DNA from: UBA8653 sp963978155
Lineage (GTDB): Bacteria; Planctomycetota; Phycisphaerae; Phycisphaerales; SM1A02
Reading direction: 5' to 3'
DNA: 44,106 nt
Assembly: GCA_963978155.1 (NCBI GenBank)
Contig: CAXBRK010000005.1
Span: forward strand, 1-44,106
The position numbers were made by a program, and so were the translations under genes. Positions within the stretch are counted from its first letter, which is position 1, and the number at the start of each line of letters is the position of its first letter. The notes beneath the pieces are model-generated. The model was not told the DNA's origin, searched no databases, and saw only the letters and a list, made by a program, of their open reading frames with translations. This document shows positions 7,647-16,815 of this stretch, piece by piece.

Positions 7647-8366
7647 GTGCTGAAACATCAAGAGAGATATGAAGAGCGAGCCAAGGCATCCGGGTGCGAC
7701 CATTGGGGTTTGGCTTTGGTGGCGGGACTGACAGGTGCTTTCGTCGGGGAATCGCAAGCCGATGTCATCAAAATGGAGAGTTTTGAAATGAAGTCGCCGG
7801 CCGAGACCTACACCGATCCGATGGATCCAGGCCTCGATCACGTTCTGGTCAATCAGCCAGGTCAAGCGCTGGTGGCCCACGCAGGGTGGGCGGCGTGGTA
7901 CCGAAACACACGCAACGGAGTGGGCTTGACGGACGGCGATGTGTTCGGGGTCGGGCAAAGTGGTCCCAGCACGTGGGTGGATGGGCAGCAGGGCTATCGC
8001 CTGAGCGACACGGACGGCGCCGTTGATCTTCATTTTGATCCGGTCGATCAAGCCAACACGATCCATCTCTCTTTGTTCATCACCGATGCGTTGTGGGAAG
8101 AAGACGATGTGATCCAAATCTCTTGGGGGTCCCACACCATTCTGGACACCTCCGGATTGGACATCGATGACCTCAACCTCGAGGGGAGGTGGTTGGAGTT
8201 CAGCACGACATCGAGACAATCCGAAGCCCTGCGGATTACCGTCGACACGAATGCCAACGATGAAGGCGTCTTCGTTGACCACATCCGTTGGAGTCAGACG
8301 GTGCCGAGTCCGGGCGGTCTCGCGCTTCTGGGCCTTGGCTTGGCCCGATCACGAAGACGAAGGTAA
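7647..8366 (+). CDS. Exported protein with PEP-CTERM-like C-terminal tail
   Basis: 239 residues from a GTG with a clear GAGGAG site. Residues about 20-38 are a hydrophobic export signal that probably ends near ESQA. The mature part is rich in Asp, Trp and Ser and has a beta-sandwich look with no recognised domain. The last 20 residues, PSPGGLALLGLGLARSRRRR, have the layout of a PEP-CTERM sorting signal: a Pro motif (PSPG instead of PEPG), a short hydrophobic stretch and an Arg cluster. Such proteins are sorted to the surface or matrix by exosortase-type systems in other bacteria. Expression may be gated by the hairpin over its ribosome site. No functional partner is evident nearby. Confidence 0.7.
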   Translation: MLKHQERYEERAKASGCDHWGLALVAGLTGAFVGESQADVIKMESFEMKSPAETYTDPMDPGLDHVLVNQPGQALVAHAGWAAWYRNTRNGVGLTDGDVFGVGQSGPSTWVDGQQGYRLSDTDGAVDLHFDPVDQANTIHLSLFITDALWEEDDVIQISWGSHTILDTSGLDIDDLNLEGRWLEFSTTSRQSEALRITVDTNANDEGVFVDHIRWSQTVPSPGGLALLGLGLARSRRRR

Positions 8367-8418
8367 ACCAAGAGGGGTAACGATCGAGTGGGGATGCTCG
8401 GGCCCGCTGCGGGAGCAG

Positions 8419-9483
8419 TCAATGCTCCCGCGGCGTCATCTCCCCAGCCTCAATTGCGAAAGGCAAGCGGTTCTGCTGAGGAGGTCGAGGGCACGTGGCG
8501 AAGGGTGTGAAGGCACAAGGTGGATTCACACTTCGGTTGAAATCGATGGTGACTTGTCCATCATCATCCGGAGCAGAAACCGAGAGAAATCGACCGCCCC
8601 CATAGCTCTCACCACCCGAAGTGGAGTCAGCAAACACCACAAACAGCGAACCGTCGCCGTTGGGCGTCCCGATCAACTCATACATCTTTGCTTGGTTGGC
8701 ATCGGTTTCGGATGTTGACTGCGGCCAAGCAAATCGAATCGTGCCGCCCAGCGGGGTCTCCTCCATCTCCCCCAGTGCATTCGCCGCTTGGAACGTGCGG
8801 CCTGGCTCCGAAGAGACGAACGTCCCTGTGACCACCGCACTTTGTTGCCAAGGCCAACAGGGAATGCCCGAGAAACCGGTGCGGCTTTTGGCTTGGGGGT
8901 GACGAGAGCGAAGCGCCACCCGTCCACCACGCTCAATCAAAACCAAGAGCCCTCCCCCGACGCGCAACTCGGTCGATCGGCCATCAGCATCGGTCTGCAA
9001 CAAGCCCTCATCAGCCTCCTTGCCATCGAAGGTGCATGCTTCATGCTTCGCCGCTTGAAAACGCCAGCCCTCCTGACCCAGAACAAATTGACCCATCCGC
9101 TTGGCGGGAAATCCCTCGGGCGATAGATCGGCATCCGGTCCCCCAAAGGAGAGTGTTTGGCCTGACGACGTTGGCAAAAAGTCGAGACCGACCAAGGAGA
9201 GCCACCCCTCGGGTGCTGACAAACGATCGACTCGACTGGAGTGCCACTGATTCCAAGCATCTTCTGAATACGTGGTGGGATTGATCATGACGGGGTGATC
9301 CTTTGAAGAATGAGGACTTTGGAGAACAACGGCATGGTGGTCGTCTGAGTCAGAGGCTGTATTGAAGGAAGAGCCAGATATGGCTTGGCAGCCTTGGCCA
9401 CAGGCCAGGAGAAGCCAGATGCCAACAGCACCCATCCTGACGGACCAAGAACGGCGAATGCCTCGAGACAATTTGCCACGCAT
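8419..9483 (-). CDS. DUF1684-family lipoprotein
   Basis: 354 residues from ATG 9483; the frame is open to 9525, but that would overlap the divergent glycosyltransferase gene at 9519. A signal peptide with lipobox-like LLAC follows (residues 24-27), suggesting a lipid-anchored protein. The body matches DUF1684: WHSSRVDRLSAPEGWLSLVGL near the start, a GRFL segment, and the C-terminal NPPCAFTPFATCPRPPQQN block followed by AGE, which carries two conserved cysteines. The biochemical role of DUF1684 is unknown. The gene is monocistronic, convergent with the gene ending at 8366 and head-to-head with the glycosyltransferase. Confidence 0.85.
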   Translation of the reverse strand: MRGKLSRGIRRSWSVRMGAVGIWLLLACGQGCQAISGSSFNTASDSDDHHAVVLQSPHSSKDHPVMINPTTYSEDAWNQWHSSRVDRLSAPEGWLSLVGLDFLPTSSGQTLSFGGPDADLSPEGFPAKRMGQFVLGQEGWRFQAAKHEACTFDGKEADEGLLQTDADGRSTELRVGGGLLVLIERGGRVALRSRHPQAKSRTGFSGIPCWPWQQSAVVTGTFVSSEPGRTFQAANALGEMEETPLGGTIRFAWPQSTSETDANQAKMYELIGTPNGDGSLFVVFADSTSGGESYGGGRFLSVSAPDDDGQVTIDFNRSVNPPCAFTPFATCPRPPQQNRLPFAIEAGEMTPREH

Positions 9484-9518
9484 CCCCACACGATAAAGGA
9501 ACCTTGTAGGGTCAGGGG

Positions 9519-10349
9519 ATGTCATTGCACATCGGAATTTGCACGCTCAACGCCATGCGAACGTTTCCCGTCGTCATGGATGCCATTGCTCAAGCCAATT
9601 TGCACGAAAAGTTGTGGGTTGTGGATTCGGGATCAACCGATGGCACGGTCGAATTTGCCAAAAATCATGGCGCTCACGTCATTCACCGAACTTGGGATGG
9701 CTTTGTTGGCCAACATCGATTTCTTCTCGAGCACTGTCGAAGCCAAGGCGGAGATTGGGCCTTGATGCTCGATGCTGATGAATGGCCAGACCCACCGTTG
9801 TGGAAAGCGATCGAAACCTTTTTGGCCGATGCTCCACCGGCGGTTTCTGGCGCCATGTTGAACCGGCAACTGATCTTGCATGGCGAGCCCCTGCGCTACG
9901 TCTGTCAGCCAGAACATCGGCTCCGGCTGGTCCGGCCCGAGCGATCCACCGTGGTTGGCTCGTTCGGGGAGCAGGCCGAGGGCGTACACGAACAAATCCA
10001 AACCGAGGGTAAAACCGTTCGGTTGGTCGGGATGCTCATGCATGATTCCTTTTTCGATCTTGAAGACGCACTGTCCAAAAATCTTGGCTATGCCCGCATC
10101 GAGGCCCATTCCAATCCAACGAACGGCGGTGTGGGACGGCTGCTGGTCTCACCGTTGGCGGCCTTTTGTAAGCAATGGATCTTGAAAAGAGGATTCCTAG
10201 ACGGTCGGCGAGGATTTTTGATGAGCCAGACCATGGCCATGATCACTTGGCAAAAGCACCTCCTTGCCGCGGAAAGAAGATTGCTTGACCAAGAGGCAAA
10301 CAGGTCCAACACGAAGGGCTCGGAAAGATGCCAAGAAAGGGGCCGGTAA
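9519..10349 (+). CDS. Family 2 glycosyltransferase, WaaE/KdtX-like
   Basis: 276 residues. The GT2 fold is shown by the N-terminal IGICTLNAMRTF, the nucleotide-binding VVDSGSTDGT (34-43) and the metal-binding DADE (85-88) preceded by WALML. The pattern GFVGQ...DW..MLDADEWP is that of the LPS-core beta-1,4-glucosyltransferase-like WaaE/KdtX group. The C-terminal region has amphipathic helices but no clear membrane span. Transfer of a sugar to a cell-envelope glycan is inferred. It is followed by an SDR gene whose start is uncertain but close, so the two may form an operon. Confidence 0.85.
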   Translation: MSLHIGICTLNAMRTFPVVMDAIAQANLHEKLWVVDSGSTDGTVEFAKNHGAHVIHRTWDGFVGQHRFLLEHCRSQGGDWALMLDADEWPDPPLWKAIETFLADAPPAVSGAMLNRQLILHGEPLRYVCQPEHRLRLVRPERSTVVGSFGEQAEGVHEQIQTEGKTVRLVGMLMHDSFFDLEDALSKNLGYARIEAHSNPTNGGVGRLLVSPLAAFCKQWILKRGFLDGRRGFLMSQTMAMITWQKHLLAAERRLLDQEANRSNTKGSERCQERGR

Positions 10350-10394
10350 AGCAGCCATTTGGTTCCCACCAACCTGTCGCCGGCTTCGTACGCT

Positions 10395-11231
10395 GTGCAT
10401 GTGCAAGCCGAATCCCATCCCCCATCCAACCGCCCCGTTGCCCTGATCACCGGCGCCTCTTCCGGCATCGGAGAAGCTCTGGCTCGTGTCTTCGCACAGC
10501 GGAACTACGACCTCGTTCTCGGGGCAAGACGGATCGATCGGCTCACCCAACTTGCCCAAGAAATCGAACAATCCAGCACGGTCCGATGCTTCGTGCAAGC
10601 TTGTGATGTGATGCAAACCGACGATGTGGAAGCTTTGGCGCGATCGGCCCGAGAGACCTTCGGCCGCATTGACGTGGTGGTGGCCAATGCTGGATATTCC
10701 GCCCAAGGACGGGTGGATCAATTTTCGGAAGACGAAATTCGCCGACAACTCGAAGTGAATGTCATGGGGGTCGTTCGAACCGTTCGAGCCACAACCGACG
10801 ACCTCATTGCGACCAAAGGTCGTCTGGCCATCGTGGGCTCGGTCAATTCCTTCGTCTCGGTGGCCTCCACCGGGGTGTATGCCATGAGCAAGCATGCCGT
10901 GAAAGCCTTGGCGGATGCCTTGTGGTACGAACTGCACCCCAAGGGGGTCTCGGTCACCCACTTGGCACCTGGTTTCGTGGCCTCAGAAATCAGAGGTATC
11001 GGCCGGGACGGCGCTCCGGCCAGCGGGCATCGACGCAACCCTCCCTCCTGGATGGTGCTGTCCACCGATCGAGCGGCACGGATCATGGTGAAAGCCATCG
11101 AAGGCCGGCGGCGAGAACGAATCTTGACCACCTTCGGACACTTCATCGTTGGGGTTGAACGACATGCCCGATGGCTCCTCGCTCGAATCATTCGAACTTT
11201 CAAGCTCACGAAGCCGGGAGCTTCGTACTAA
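10395..11231 (+). CDS. Classical short-chain dehydrogenase/reductase
   Basis: About 278 residues from GTG 10395; TTG 10359 and GTG 10401 in the same frame are alternatives and none has a strong ribosome site. The NAD(P) loop TGASSGIG lies about 16 residues in, NAG follows, and the catalytic Ser and YAMSK (Tyr and Lys four apart, Ser thirteen before the Tyr) are intact, unlike the SDR at 3683. The C-terminal third carries a membrane-tropic stretch (FIVGVERHARWLLARIIRTF), as in KDSR-like lipid-processing SDRs. The substrate cannot be read. It is probably co-transcribed with the glycosyltransferase upstream. Confidence 0.85.
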   Translation: MHVQAESHPPSNRPVALITGASSGIGEALARVFAQRNYDLVLGARRIDRLTQLAQEIEQSSTVRCFVQACDVMQTDDVEALARSARETFGRIDVVVANAGYSAQGRVDQFSEDEIRRQLEVNVMGVVRTVRATTDDLIATKGRLAIVGSVNSFVSVASTGVYAMSKHAVKALADALWYELHPKGVSVTHLAPGFVASEIRGIGRDGAPASGHRRNPPSWMVLSTDRAARIMVKAIEGRRRERILTTFGHFIVGVERHARWLLARIIRTFKLTKPGASY

Positions 11232-11302
11232 AGAACTTGGCGGGATCCTCTTAGGTTTTCCGCCATGATTGTTGAAGACGACTCTTCTTCGGAATCACCA
11301 CC

Positions 11303-13882
11303 ATGGACAGCAGCGCTCGACACCAACGACTCACCGACATTTATCTGGAAGCATGCGATCTGCAAGGCGAAGAGCGGATGGCTTACTTGGATCAAGCCTG
11401 TGGGGATGATCTCAGCCTCCGAGCGGAAGTGGAAGCCATGCTGGCCACCCACTCAAACTCTGGCGATGACCTCGATGGCCTCCTCGAGGGCGAGCCTACC
11501 CTGCTTCGAGACCTTCTGACGGACATGAACAAGGCCAAATTGCCGAGCCACATCGGCGGCTACCGGGTGGTCAAGGAACTTGGCCGCGGTGGATTTGGCA
11601 CGGTGTATCTGGCCATCCGCGATTCGGGAGGGCTGCAAGAACGGGTGGCCTTGAAGGTCCTGCACGAGGGGCACAACTCTCCCGAGATGCTCCACCGATT
11701 CCAGAGGGAAAATCGAATTCTGGTGGCGTTGTCTCACCCCAACATCGCGCGGCGCATCGATGGTGGGACCACGGAAGACGGCCGCCCGTTCTTCGTCATG
11801 GAATACATCGATGGAGAACCGTTGGACCAATGGTGCGATTCCAACCGGCTTGGACTTGTGGATCGACTTCGAATCACGCAAACCATTTTGGATGCGGTCC
11901 AAGAAGTTCACAACCACGGCATCGTCCACCGTGACCTCAAACCCGGCAATATTCTGATCGATCGGAATGGACGCCCGGTCGTGATTGACTTCGGCGTGGC
12001 CAAAGATCTTGATCCAGAAGCTTACGGAGGCCCCATTCATCCCACCGTTGCGTCTGCCCCCCACACCCCCGCTTACGCCGCACCAGAACAGTTCTTGGGC
12101 AAGCCAACCAATGCCGGAAGCGACCTCTACGCCGTTGGCGTCATTTTGTACGAACTTCTCACTGGCCAACGCCCCTACGACTTGAGTGGGTTGAGTCCCG
12201 CCCAGAAGCAAAAGTTGATTTGCGAAAAACCACCACCATTGCCGAGCAACTCGATCCACCAAGGACACTCGAGCGAAATGGGCACGACGGGAGGAACCGG
12301 CGGGAACACCAAGACCTCGGCTCAATCGACGGGGACATCAATCCGAGGTGGGAGTGCGACCACCGGAACCGACGCCAGATTGAGTCGGCAACTCCGTGGA
12401 GATCTGGATGGCATTGTCCTAAAAGCGTTGGAAAAGCGACCTGTCGATCGCTACCGAACGGCCGAAGCGTTTAAAGAAGACATCGAAAACTATCTGTGCG
12501 ATCGACCTGTGATGGCCAAGCCGCCCAATCCCATCACCACCGCCGTGAAATTCATCCGGCGGAACCGGTACAAAGTCTCCACCGCCGTGTTGTCCATGGG
12601 AGTTTTTCTCAGCTGGGGCTTGTTTGCTTGGCAGACCATGGCCACAACGAATCTCCGGCAAACCGTCACCATCCAAGAACTGGAGTTCGAGCGCGAGACC
12701 ATCTTGATCGACACGCTCACAGATCTCAGTGCCTTCATGAGCGGGAAGGCCGACCGAAAATTGAGGACGATCGTCGGCACCACCGACGCCCGAGCGTACA
12801 TCGCTGAGTACCTCAAACAGCGACTGGATCGCATGGGTAGTCTGTCCAAAGGAGGCGAAGCCATCCCCGCTGTTCAACTGGAACTCGCCAATGCGTGGTC
12901 CACGTACGCGGATGTCCTTGGCGGCTTCTCCGCCAACCTCGGACGGACTGAGGAAGCACTGTCGGCACTGGAACAAGCGATCCTGCTTCGGAAAACGCTC
13001 AAGCCTTCCGCGCAACCCCAGGACCACACGCTGGCTTTGGCCGAACTGAATCAACGATGGACCCAAATCAAACACGATGCGAGTCTCGTCCAAGGCCGGC
13101 TTCCTTCGGAGGCCGAGGCAATCCTGTCGCAGCGCCTGGACCGAGTGGAGACTTTGCTGGAACAAGTTGCCAACAATCCTGATCAGGGCAATCTCGAAGT
13201 TCGCCGGCTGGACGCACTGGCCGATCTGGCGACCAGACGCGGACGGATTGCTTACAGCGCGAAAGAACAACGTTTGGATGACGCCTTCACCTTCTGGAAT
13301 GAAGCGGACAAGCTGTACCAACGTTCCAGTCAAACCGCGAGCGACCTGAACCAAAGGTACAACGAGCGCAATCGGGGCCTCTTGCAGTTCACCTGGGCCA
13401 GTGGGCTTCGGAACGCCAATCGACTTGAGGAAGCACTCACCCAGAGCGACGCCTACATCAGCCTGTGCCGCGTCCTTCTTCAGCAGCAAAACACGCCAAC
13501 GAACCAACGTGACCTAACGAAAGGTCTGATTCTGGGATATTTGACTCGGCGAAGTCTGAGCAAAGCGGCCGACCAGCCCAGTGAAATCACCAAACTGCAG
13601 GGCGAGAGCCAGTTGCTGCTCGAGGAAGCAACGGAACTTTCAGAACGATTGCATTTTGGCGACCTCGAAGATGTGCGCAGCCTCGAACTGTGGGCTGAAG
13701 CGCACTACAACTTGGCCCTGCTGCAATTCGATCGCAAGGACTACCCATCAGCAGGGGAAATCACCGCAGACTTGGTGGCCCACGTTCAGACAGAACATGC
13801 CCGCGGGGTACAAAACCAACGCTCGGTTGCCATCCTCAAAGCCGCTCGTGATCTTCAGCGAATCTGCGCTGATCGCGAATAG
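11303..13882 (+). CDS. Membrane-anchored Ser/Thr protein kinase
   Basis: 859 residues. Residues 1-75 are the short helical leader typical of planctomycete kinases linked to ECF sigma factors. The kinase domain spans about 87-405: GRGGFG loop (94-99), K118, E136, HRDLKPGN (209-216), DFG (229-231) and APE (260-262). A Gly/Thr/Ser-rich insertion (about 318-360) sits late in the C-lobe. A single membrane helix lies at about 427-446, followed by some 410 residues of alpha-helical, TPR-like sequence presumably outside the membrane. All catalytic residues are present, so it should be active. Its usual partner, a type of ECF sigma, is encoded at 16816 on the other strand. Start ATG 11303 has only a weak ribosome site. 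Confidence 0.9.
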   Translation: MDSSARHQRLTDIYLEACDLQGEERMAYLDQACGDDLSLRAEVEAMLATHSNSGDDLDGLLEGEPTLLRDLLTDMNKAKLPSHIGGYRVVKELGRGGFGTVYLAIRDSGGLQERVALKVLHEGHNSPEMLHRFQRENRILVALSHPNIARRIDGGTTEDGRPFFVMEYIDGEPLDQWCDSNRLGLVDRLRITQTILDAVQEVHNHGIVHRDLKPGNILIDRNGRPVVIDFGVAKDLDPEAYGGPIHPTVASAPHTPAYAAPEQFLGKPTNAGSDLYAVGVILYELLTGQRPYDLSGLSPAQKQKLICEKPPPLPSNSIHQGHSSEMGTTGGTGGNTKTSAQSTGTSIRGGSATTGTDARLSRQLRGDLDGIVLKALEKRPVDRYRTAEAFKEDIENYLCDRPVMAKPPNPITTAVKFIRRNRYKVSTAVLSMGVFLSWGLFAWQTMATTNLRQTVTIQELEFERETILIDTLTDLSAFMSGKADRKLRTIVGTTDARAYIAEYLKQRLDRMGSLSKGGEAIPAVQLELANAWSTYADVLGGFSANLGRTEEALSALEQAILLRKTLKPSAQPQDHTLALAELNQRWTQIKHDASLVQGRLPSEAEAILSQRLDRVETLLEQVANNPDQGNLEVRRLDALADLATRRGRIAYSAKEQRLDDAFTFWNEADKLYQRSSQTASDLNQRYNERNRGLLQFTWASGLRNANRLEEALTQSDAYISLCRVLLQQQNTPTNQRDLTKGLILGYLTRRSLSKAADQPSEITKLQGESQLLLEEATELSERLHFGDLEDVRSLELWAEAHYNLALLQFDRKDYPSAGEITADLVAHVQTEHARGVQNQRSVAILKAARDLQRICADRE

Positions 13883-13891
13883 TCAGATGGT

Positions 13892-16744
13892 TCACGTCCA
13901 GTTGGTCAGCAAAGTCAGGACGTCATCGAAATCAATCACACCGTTGCCGCTGAGGTCCTCAGGACAGTCTCCGCACGCTTCGCCCCAACGGGCCAAGACC
14001 AAAAGCAGATCAGCAAAGCCCACTTCACCGTCTCCGTTGACGTCACCGACCACATCATTTCGCTGAAGAACTTCAACCGTCAAACCGCCGCCCAGGAAGA
14101 AGGTGGATTCACGGAACAACAGGAGTTCATCGGTTCCGTCGCCATCAAAATCGCCGGCGCGGATGGCTTCGATCGGTGAGCCCAACGCCTGAAGCGGAGT
14201 GTCCACGAAAGTCACGCCTCCACTGGCGTCCCAATCGGCCCGCAGCAAGCGGACCACGCCTTGGGGCAAACCTTGAATATCCGTCGTGGCGAAAGCCACC
14301 GCGATGTCGGCATCGCCGTCGCCATCAAAATCACCAAGGTCCAAATCCACGGGTTCCAGCTGATCCAACGCGTCTGGGTCTGTCAACAGAAACTCCACGC
14401 CACCACCCAGCTGGCCACCATTGGTGATGCGATGGACTTCGAATGATCCACGATCTTGGTGCAATGTGACATGAATAGCAGGCGTCGTCACCATCGACAG
14501 CGGGCTGGAATTGTCCCCGGTGCCTGCAGCGGCAGTGCTGTTGTTGCCACGACTCTTCTTTCTCGAACCACTGGTGGATTCCACTGAACGAGAACTCGTC
14601 ACGACCGCATTGTCATTTTTCTTTCCAGTTCCAGGAACGGGATCGATCTCATTGGGATCGTCGTCGGTGCCACCTTCATCCTGATCAGTAAATCCACTTC
14701 CCATCAAAGTGTTGACCGCTTGAATACGACGAAGGCGACTGTTGGTGCGGTCGAGCAACAAAAGATCAAGCGGATCTGTTGGTGCAGAAAGCGCTTGGAT
14801 GTCGGCCACTTGGCCGTATCCACTCAACACCACCTGGAAAGGTTCGAACGTACCTTCTTCCAATCGGTTGGCGACCGCAAAGGTCCCGTTCAGACCGGCA
14901 ACGCACAGATCAGGCAGCAGATCAAAGTTGGCGTCGCCAAACGAAATATCCGTGGCTCCCGCAGGTGCATCCAAGCTGACCTTGAGAAAGGTCAACTGGC
15001 TGTCCGGGTCAAACTGAGCAATCTGCAACTCAACTTCCGGGAGCCCCTGAACCCCCAGAACCACCGCTGCCACATCCTTCAATCCATCGTTGTTGATATC
15101 CCCGATTTCAATGTCGACAAAGCCCGAAGGGAAGTCAAATCCTGTCGCCGGGACCAGCGGCAAAGGATCAGCTGAACCAGCATTTTCCAATCTCAACACC
15201 GAACCGCCTGATGGATTTGACTCAGAAATTTTCACCGCCGAAGAACCATCTCCGCCAATGAAGCGTCGGACGGGGAATTCACCAGAAACACTTTCCGCCG
15301 AAAGCAGAAATATGGAATTTGTGGGGGCCACTCCATCTGGCCAAACAATTTCCAGACCTCCAGCCAGTTGGGCCGCGCCAACAATCTGAAGACGATTGAG
15401 TTGCCCAGTGGAAAGGTCCCGCCGAACTTGCAGTCGACCGGAAATTGGTTCTGCCTCTCCGGCCTGCAAGTAATCGCCAGAGATTGTTGCTCCACCCGAA
15501 GCCACTTGAAGGAGACCACTGTTCTCGACCTGACCGACATTGCCAGGGAAGTTGGCCTGACCAAGATCATCGATGACGAACGAATTGAATTGCATCGCAG
15601 AAGCAGGCCCACTCAATTCGAGTGCACCCTGCAGTTCAAAAAGATCGCCTTCTAAGGCGACATTGCCTCGAAGCTCCAAGCGACCGCTGTACGTGTCCAA
15701 GGCATCGATCGGGGCGTATCCGACCCGAAGACGAGCCGCCTGGACAAGACTTTCTTTGAGGATCAAGTCAGCAGCGCCTGCGACCCCCACGTCGAGTCGG
15801 GTCGCCGCGAGTGTCGCGTCCGAAAGAACCCGGAGGGAGGAGAAATCGCCCTGCGGCGCCCCAACCGAAGCATCGGTGAACACAAGACTCGAGGAGGACA
15901 TTTGCAAGATGGTGGGGGTTTCATTTTGGTTCACCCCAACCCTCAGCCGTTCGGCATTGACTTCGAGATCGGAGTCAAATTGGAACGAGCCGCTGAAAAT
16001 GTCTACCTGTTGGGGATTGGCAATGGCATCCACGATGCCAGTGGTGGTCCCCGTGTCGTTGATAAAGCCAAAGATCGCGGTTTCACTGGGCGATGGCACC
16101 GATGACGGCGTCCAATTCTGATCCGTGAACCACGACGCCGGCGCGACTTCATTCCAATCTCGGAAAGCATTGTTGGTGGTCTGGTCCCACAGCAGACGCA
16201 CCGAGCCTTGAGTGACCCCGGCTTCGATCAAGGAAGTGGTGCCGCCAGCGGCTGAGAACAAAGACACCTCACCTGCAACTCGGATTGAGATCTCGTCGGC
16301 GTAGAGACGAGAATTGGCGCCAAGGTCGGTGAGAAATGCTGAACCAAAAAGCTGACGGGTGAGATCCTGCCCCCCCACCTTGAATCCCACCGATTGTCCG
16401 GGCGCGATGGGCCCACCATCAAGCATCACCGTTGCAATGTCTTCCACCTCGAGGGTGCCCCCGGGGTGCTGGACCACCACATTCAGGACCAAACCCAATT
16501 CACTGCTGATGGGTTCTTCAAACGGATTTTCAAGTTGGCCTTCCAGCAGTACGGTCAGATCAAGCTCGATTTTGGGATCGAGAATGCGATCAAGACCAGC
16601 GGAATCGGTGGCACCTGCGACGGTCGCCTGGAGCGACGGACCGTCGAGGTTGAGACCTGTGCAATCCACGAGACGTTCCTCTTGTCCAAGCGAGGCTCGA
16701 ACCACAGAGGCCACCACAACCCATCCGACTCGAATGAGATTCAT
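13892..16744 (-). CDS. Large exported FG-GAP protein with paired dockerin-like C-terminal repeats
   Basis: 950 residues. A short signal peptide (residues 1-20, ending SLGQ) starts it. Residues about 200-530 are repetitive, beta-helix-like sequence of the kind seen in autotransporter-like planctomycete proteins, introduced by W..P......TAIF. From about 545 onward, FG-GAP/VCBS repeats with calcium-loop motifs (DINNDGLKD, GDFDGDGDADI, GDFDGDGTDEL) suggest a beta-propeller; it is interrupted at about 681-752 by a Ser/Thr/Asn/Asp-rich low-complexity segment. The end holds two EF-hand repeats (DVNGDGEVGFADLLLVLARWG and one like DLSGNGVIDFDDVLTLL), a dockerin-like module common in Phycisphaerae whose role there is not cellulosomal. 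It lies between the kinase and the sigma gene. Confidence 0.85.
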   Translation of the reverse strand: MNLIRVGWVVVASVVRASLGQEERLVDCTGLNLDGPSLQATVAGATDSAGLDRILDPKIELDLTVLLEGQLENPFEEPISSELGLVLNVVVQHPGGTLEVEDIATVMLDGGPIAPGQSVGFKVGGQDLTRQLFGSAFLTDLGANSRLYADEISIRVAGEVSLFSAAGGTTSLIEAGVTQGSVRLLWDQTTNNAFRDWNEVAPASWFTDQNWTPSSVPSPSETAIFGFINDTGTTTGIVDAIANPQQVDIFSGSFQFDSDLEVNAERLRVGVNQNETPTILQMSSSSLVFTDASVGAPQGDFSSLRVLSDATLAATRLDVGVAGAADLILKESLVQAARLRVGYAPIDALDTYSGRLELRGNVALEGDLFELQGALELSGPASAMQFNSFVIDDLGQANFPGNVGQVENSGLLQVASGGATISGDYLQAGEAEPISGRLQVRRDLSTGQLNRLQIVGAAQLAGGLEIVWPDGVAPTNSIFLLSAESVSGEFPVRRFIGGDGSSAVKISESNPSGGSVLRLENAGSADPLPLVPATGFDFPSGFVDIEIGDINNDGLKDVAAVVLGVQGLPEVELQIAQFDPDSQLTFLKVSLDAPAGATDISFGDANFDLLPDLCVAGLNGTFAVANRLEEGTFEPFQVVLSGYGQVADIQALSAPTDPLDLLLLDRTNSRLRRIQAVNTLMGSGFTDQDEGGTDDDPNEIDPVPGTGKKNDNAVVTSSRSVESTSGSRKKSRGNNSTAAAGTGDNSSPLSMVTTPAIHVTLHQDRGSFEVHRITNGGQLGGGVEFLLTDPDALDQLEPVDLDLGDFDGDGDADIAVAFATTDIQGLPQGVVRLLRADWDASGGVTFVDTPLQALGSPIEAIRAGDFDGDGTDELLLFRESTFFLGGGLTVEVLQRNDVVGDVNGDGEVGFADLLLVLARWGEACGDCPEDLSGNGVIDFDDVLTLLTNWT

Positions 16745-16815
16745 TTGATCAATCCTTCCGGCTCAATCTGATTTTCGCGGATTCGGCTCGGAAGGCAAGA
16801 AAAAGGGCAAAAAAA

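Noticed and set aside
9484..9525. Longer N-terminus of the DUF1684 lipoprotein
   Set aside because: It would overlap the divergent glycosyltransferase start, and the signal peptide begins properly from 9483.
11453..12325. A 290-codon minus-strand frame over the kinase domain
   Set aside because: The plus-strand kinase has every catalytic motif; the other frame is its shadow.
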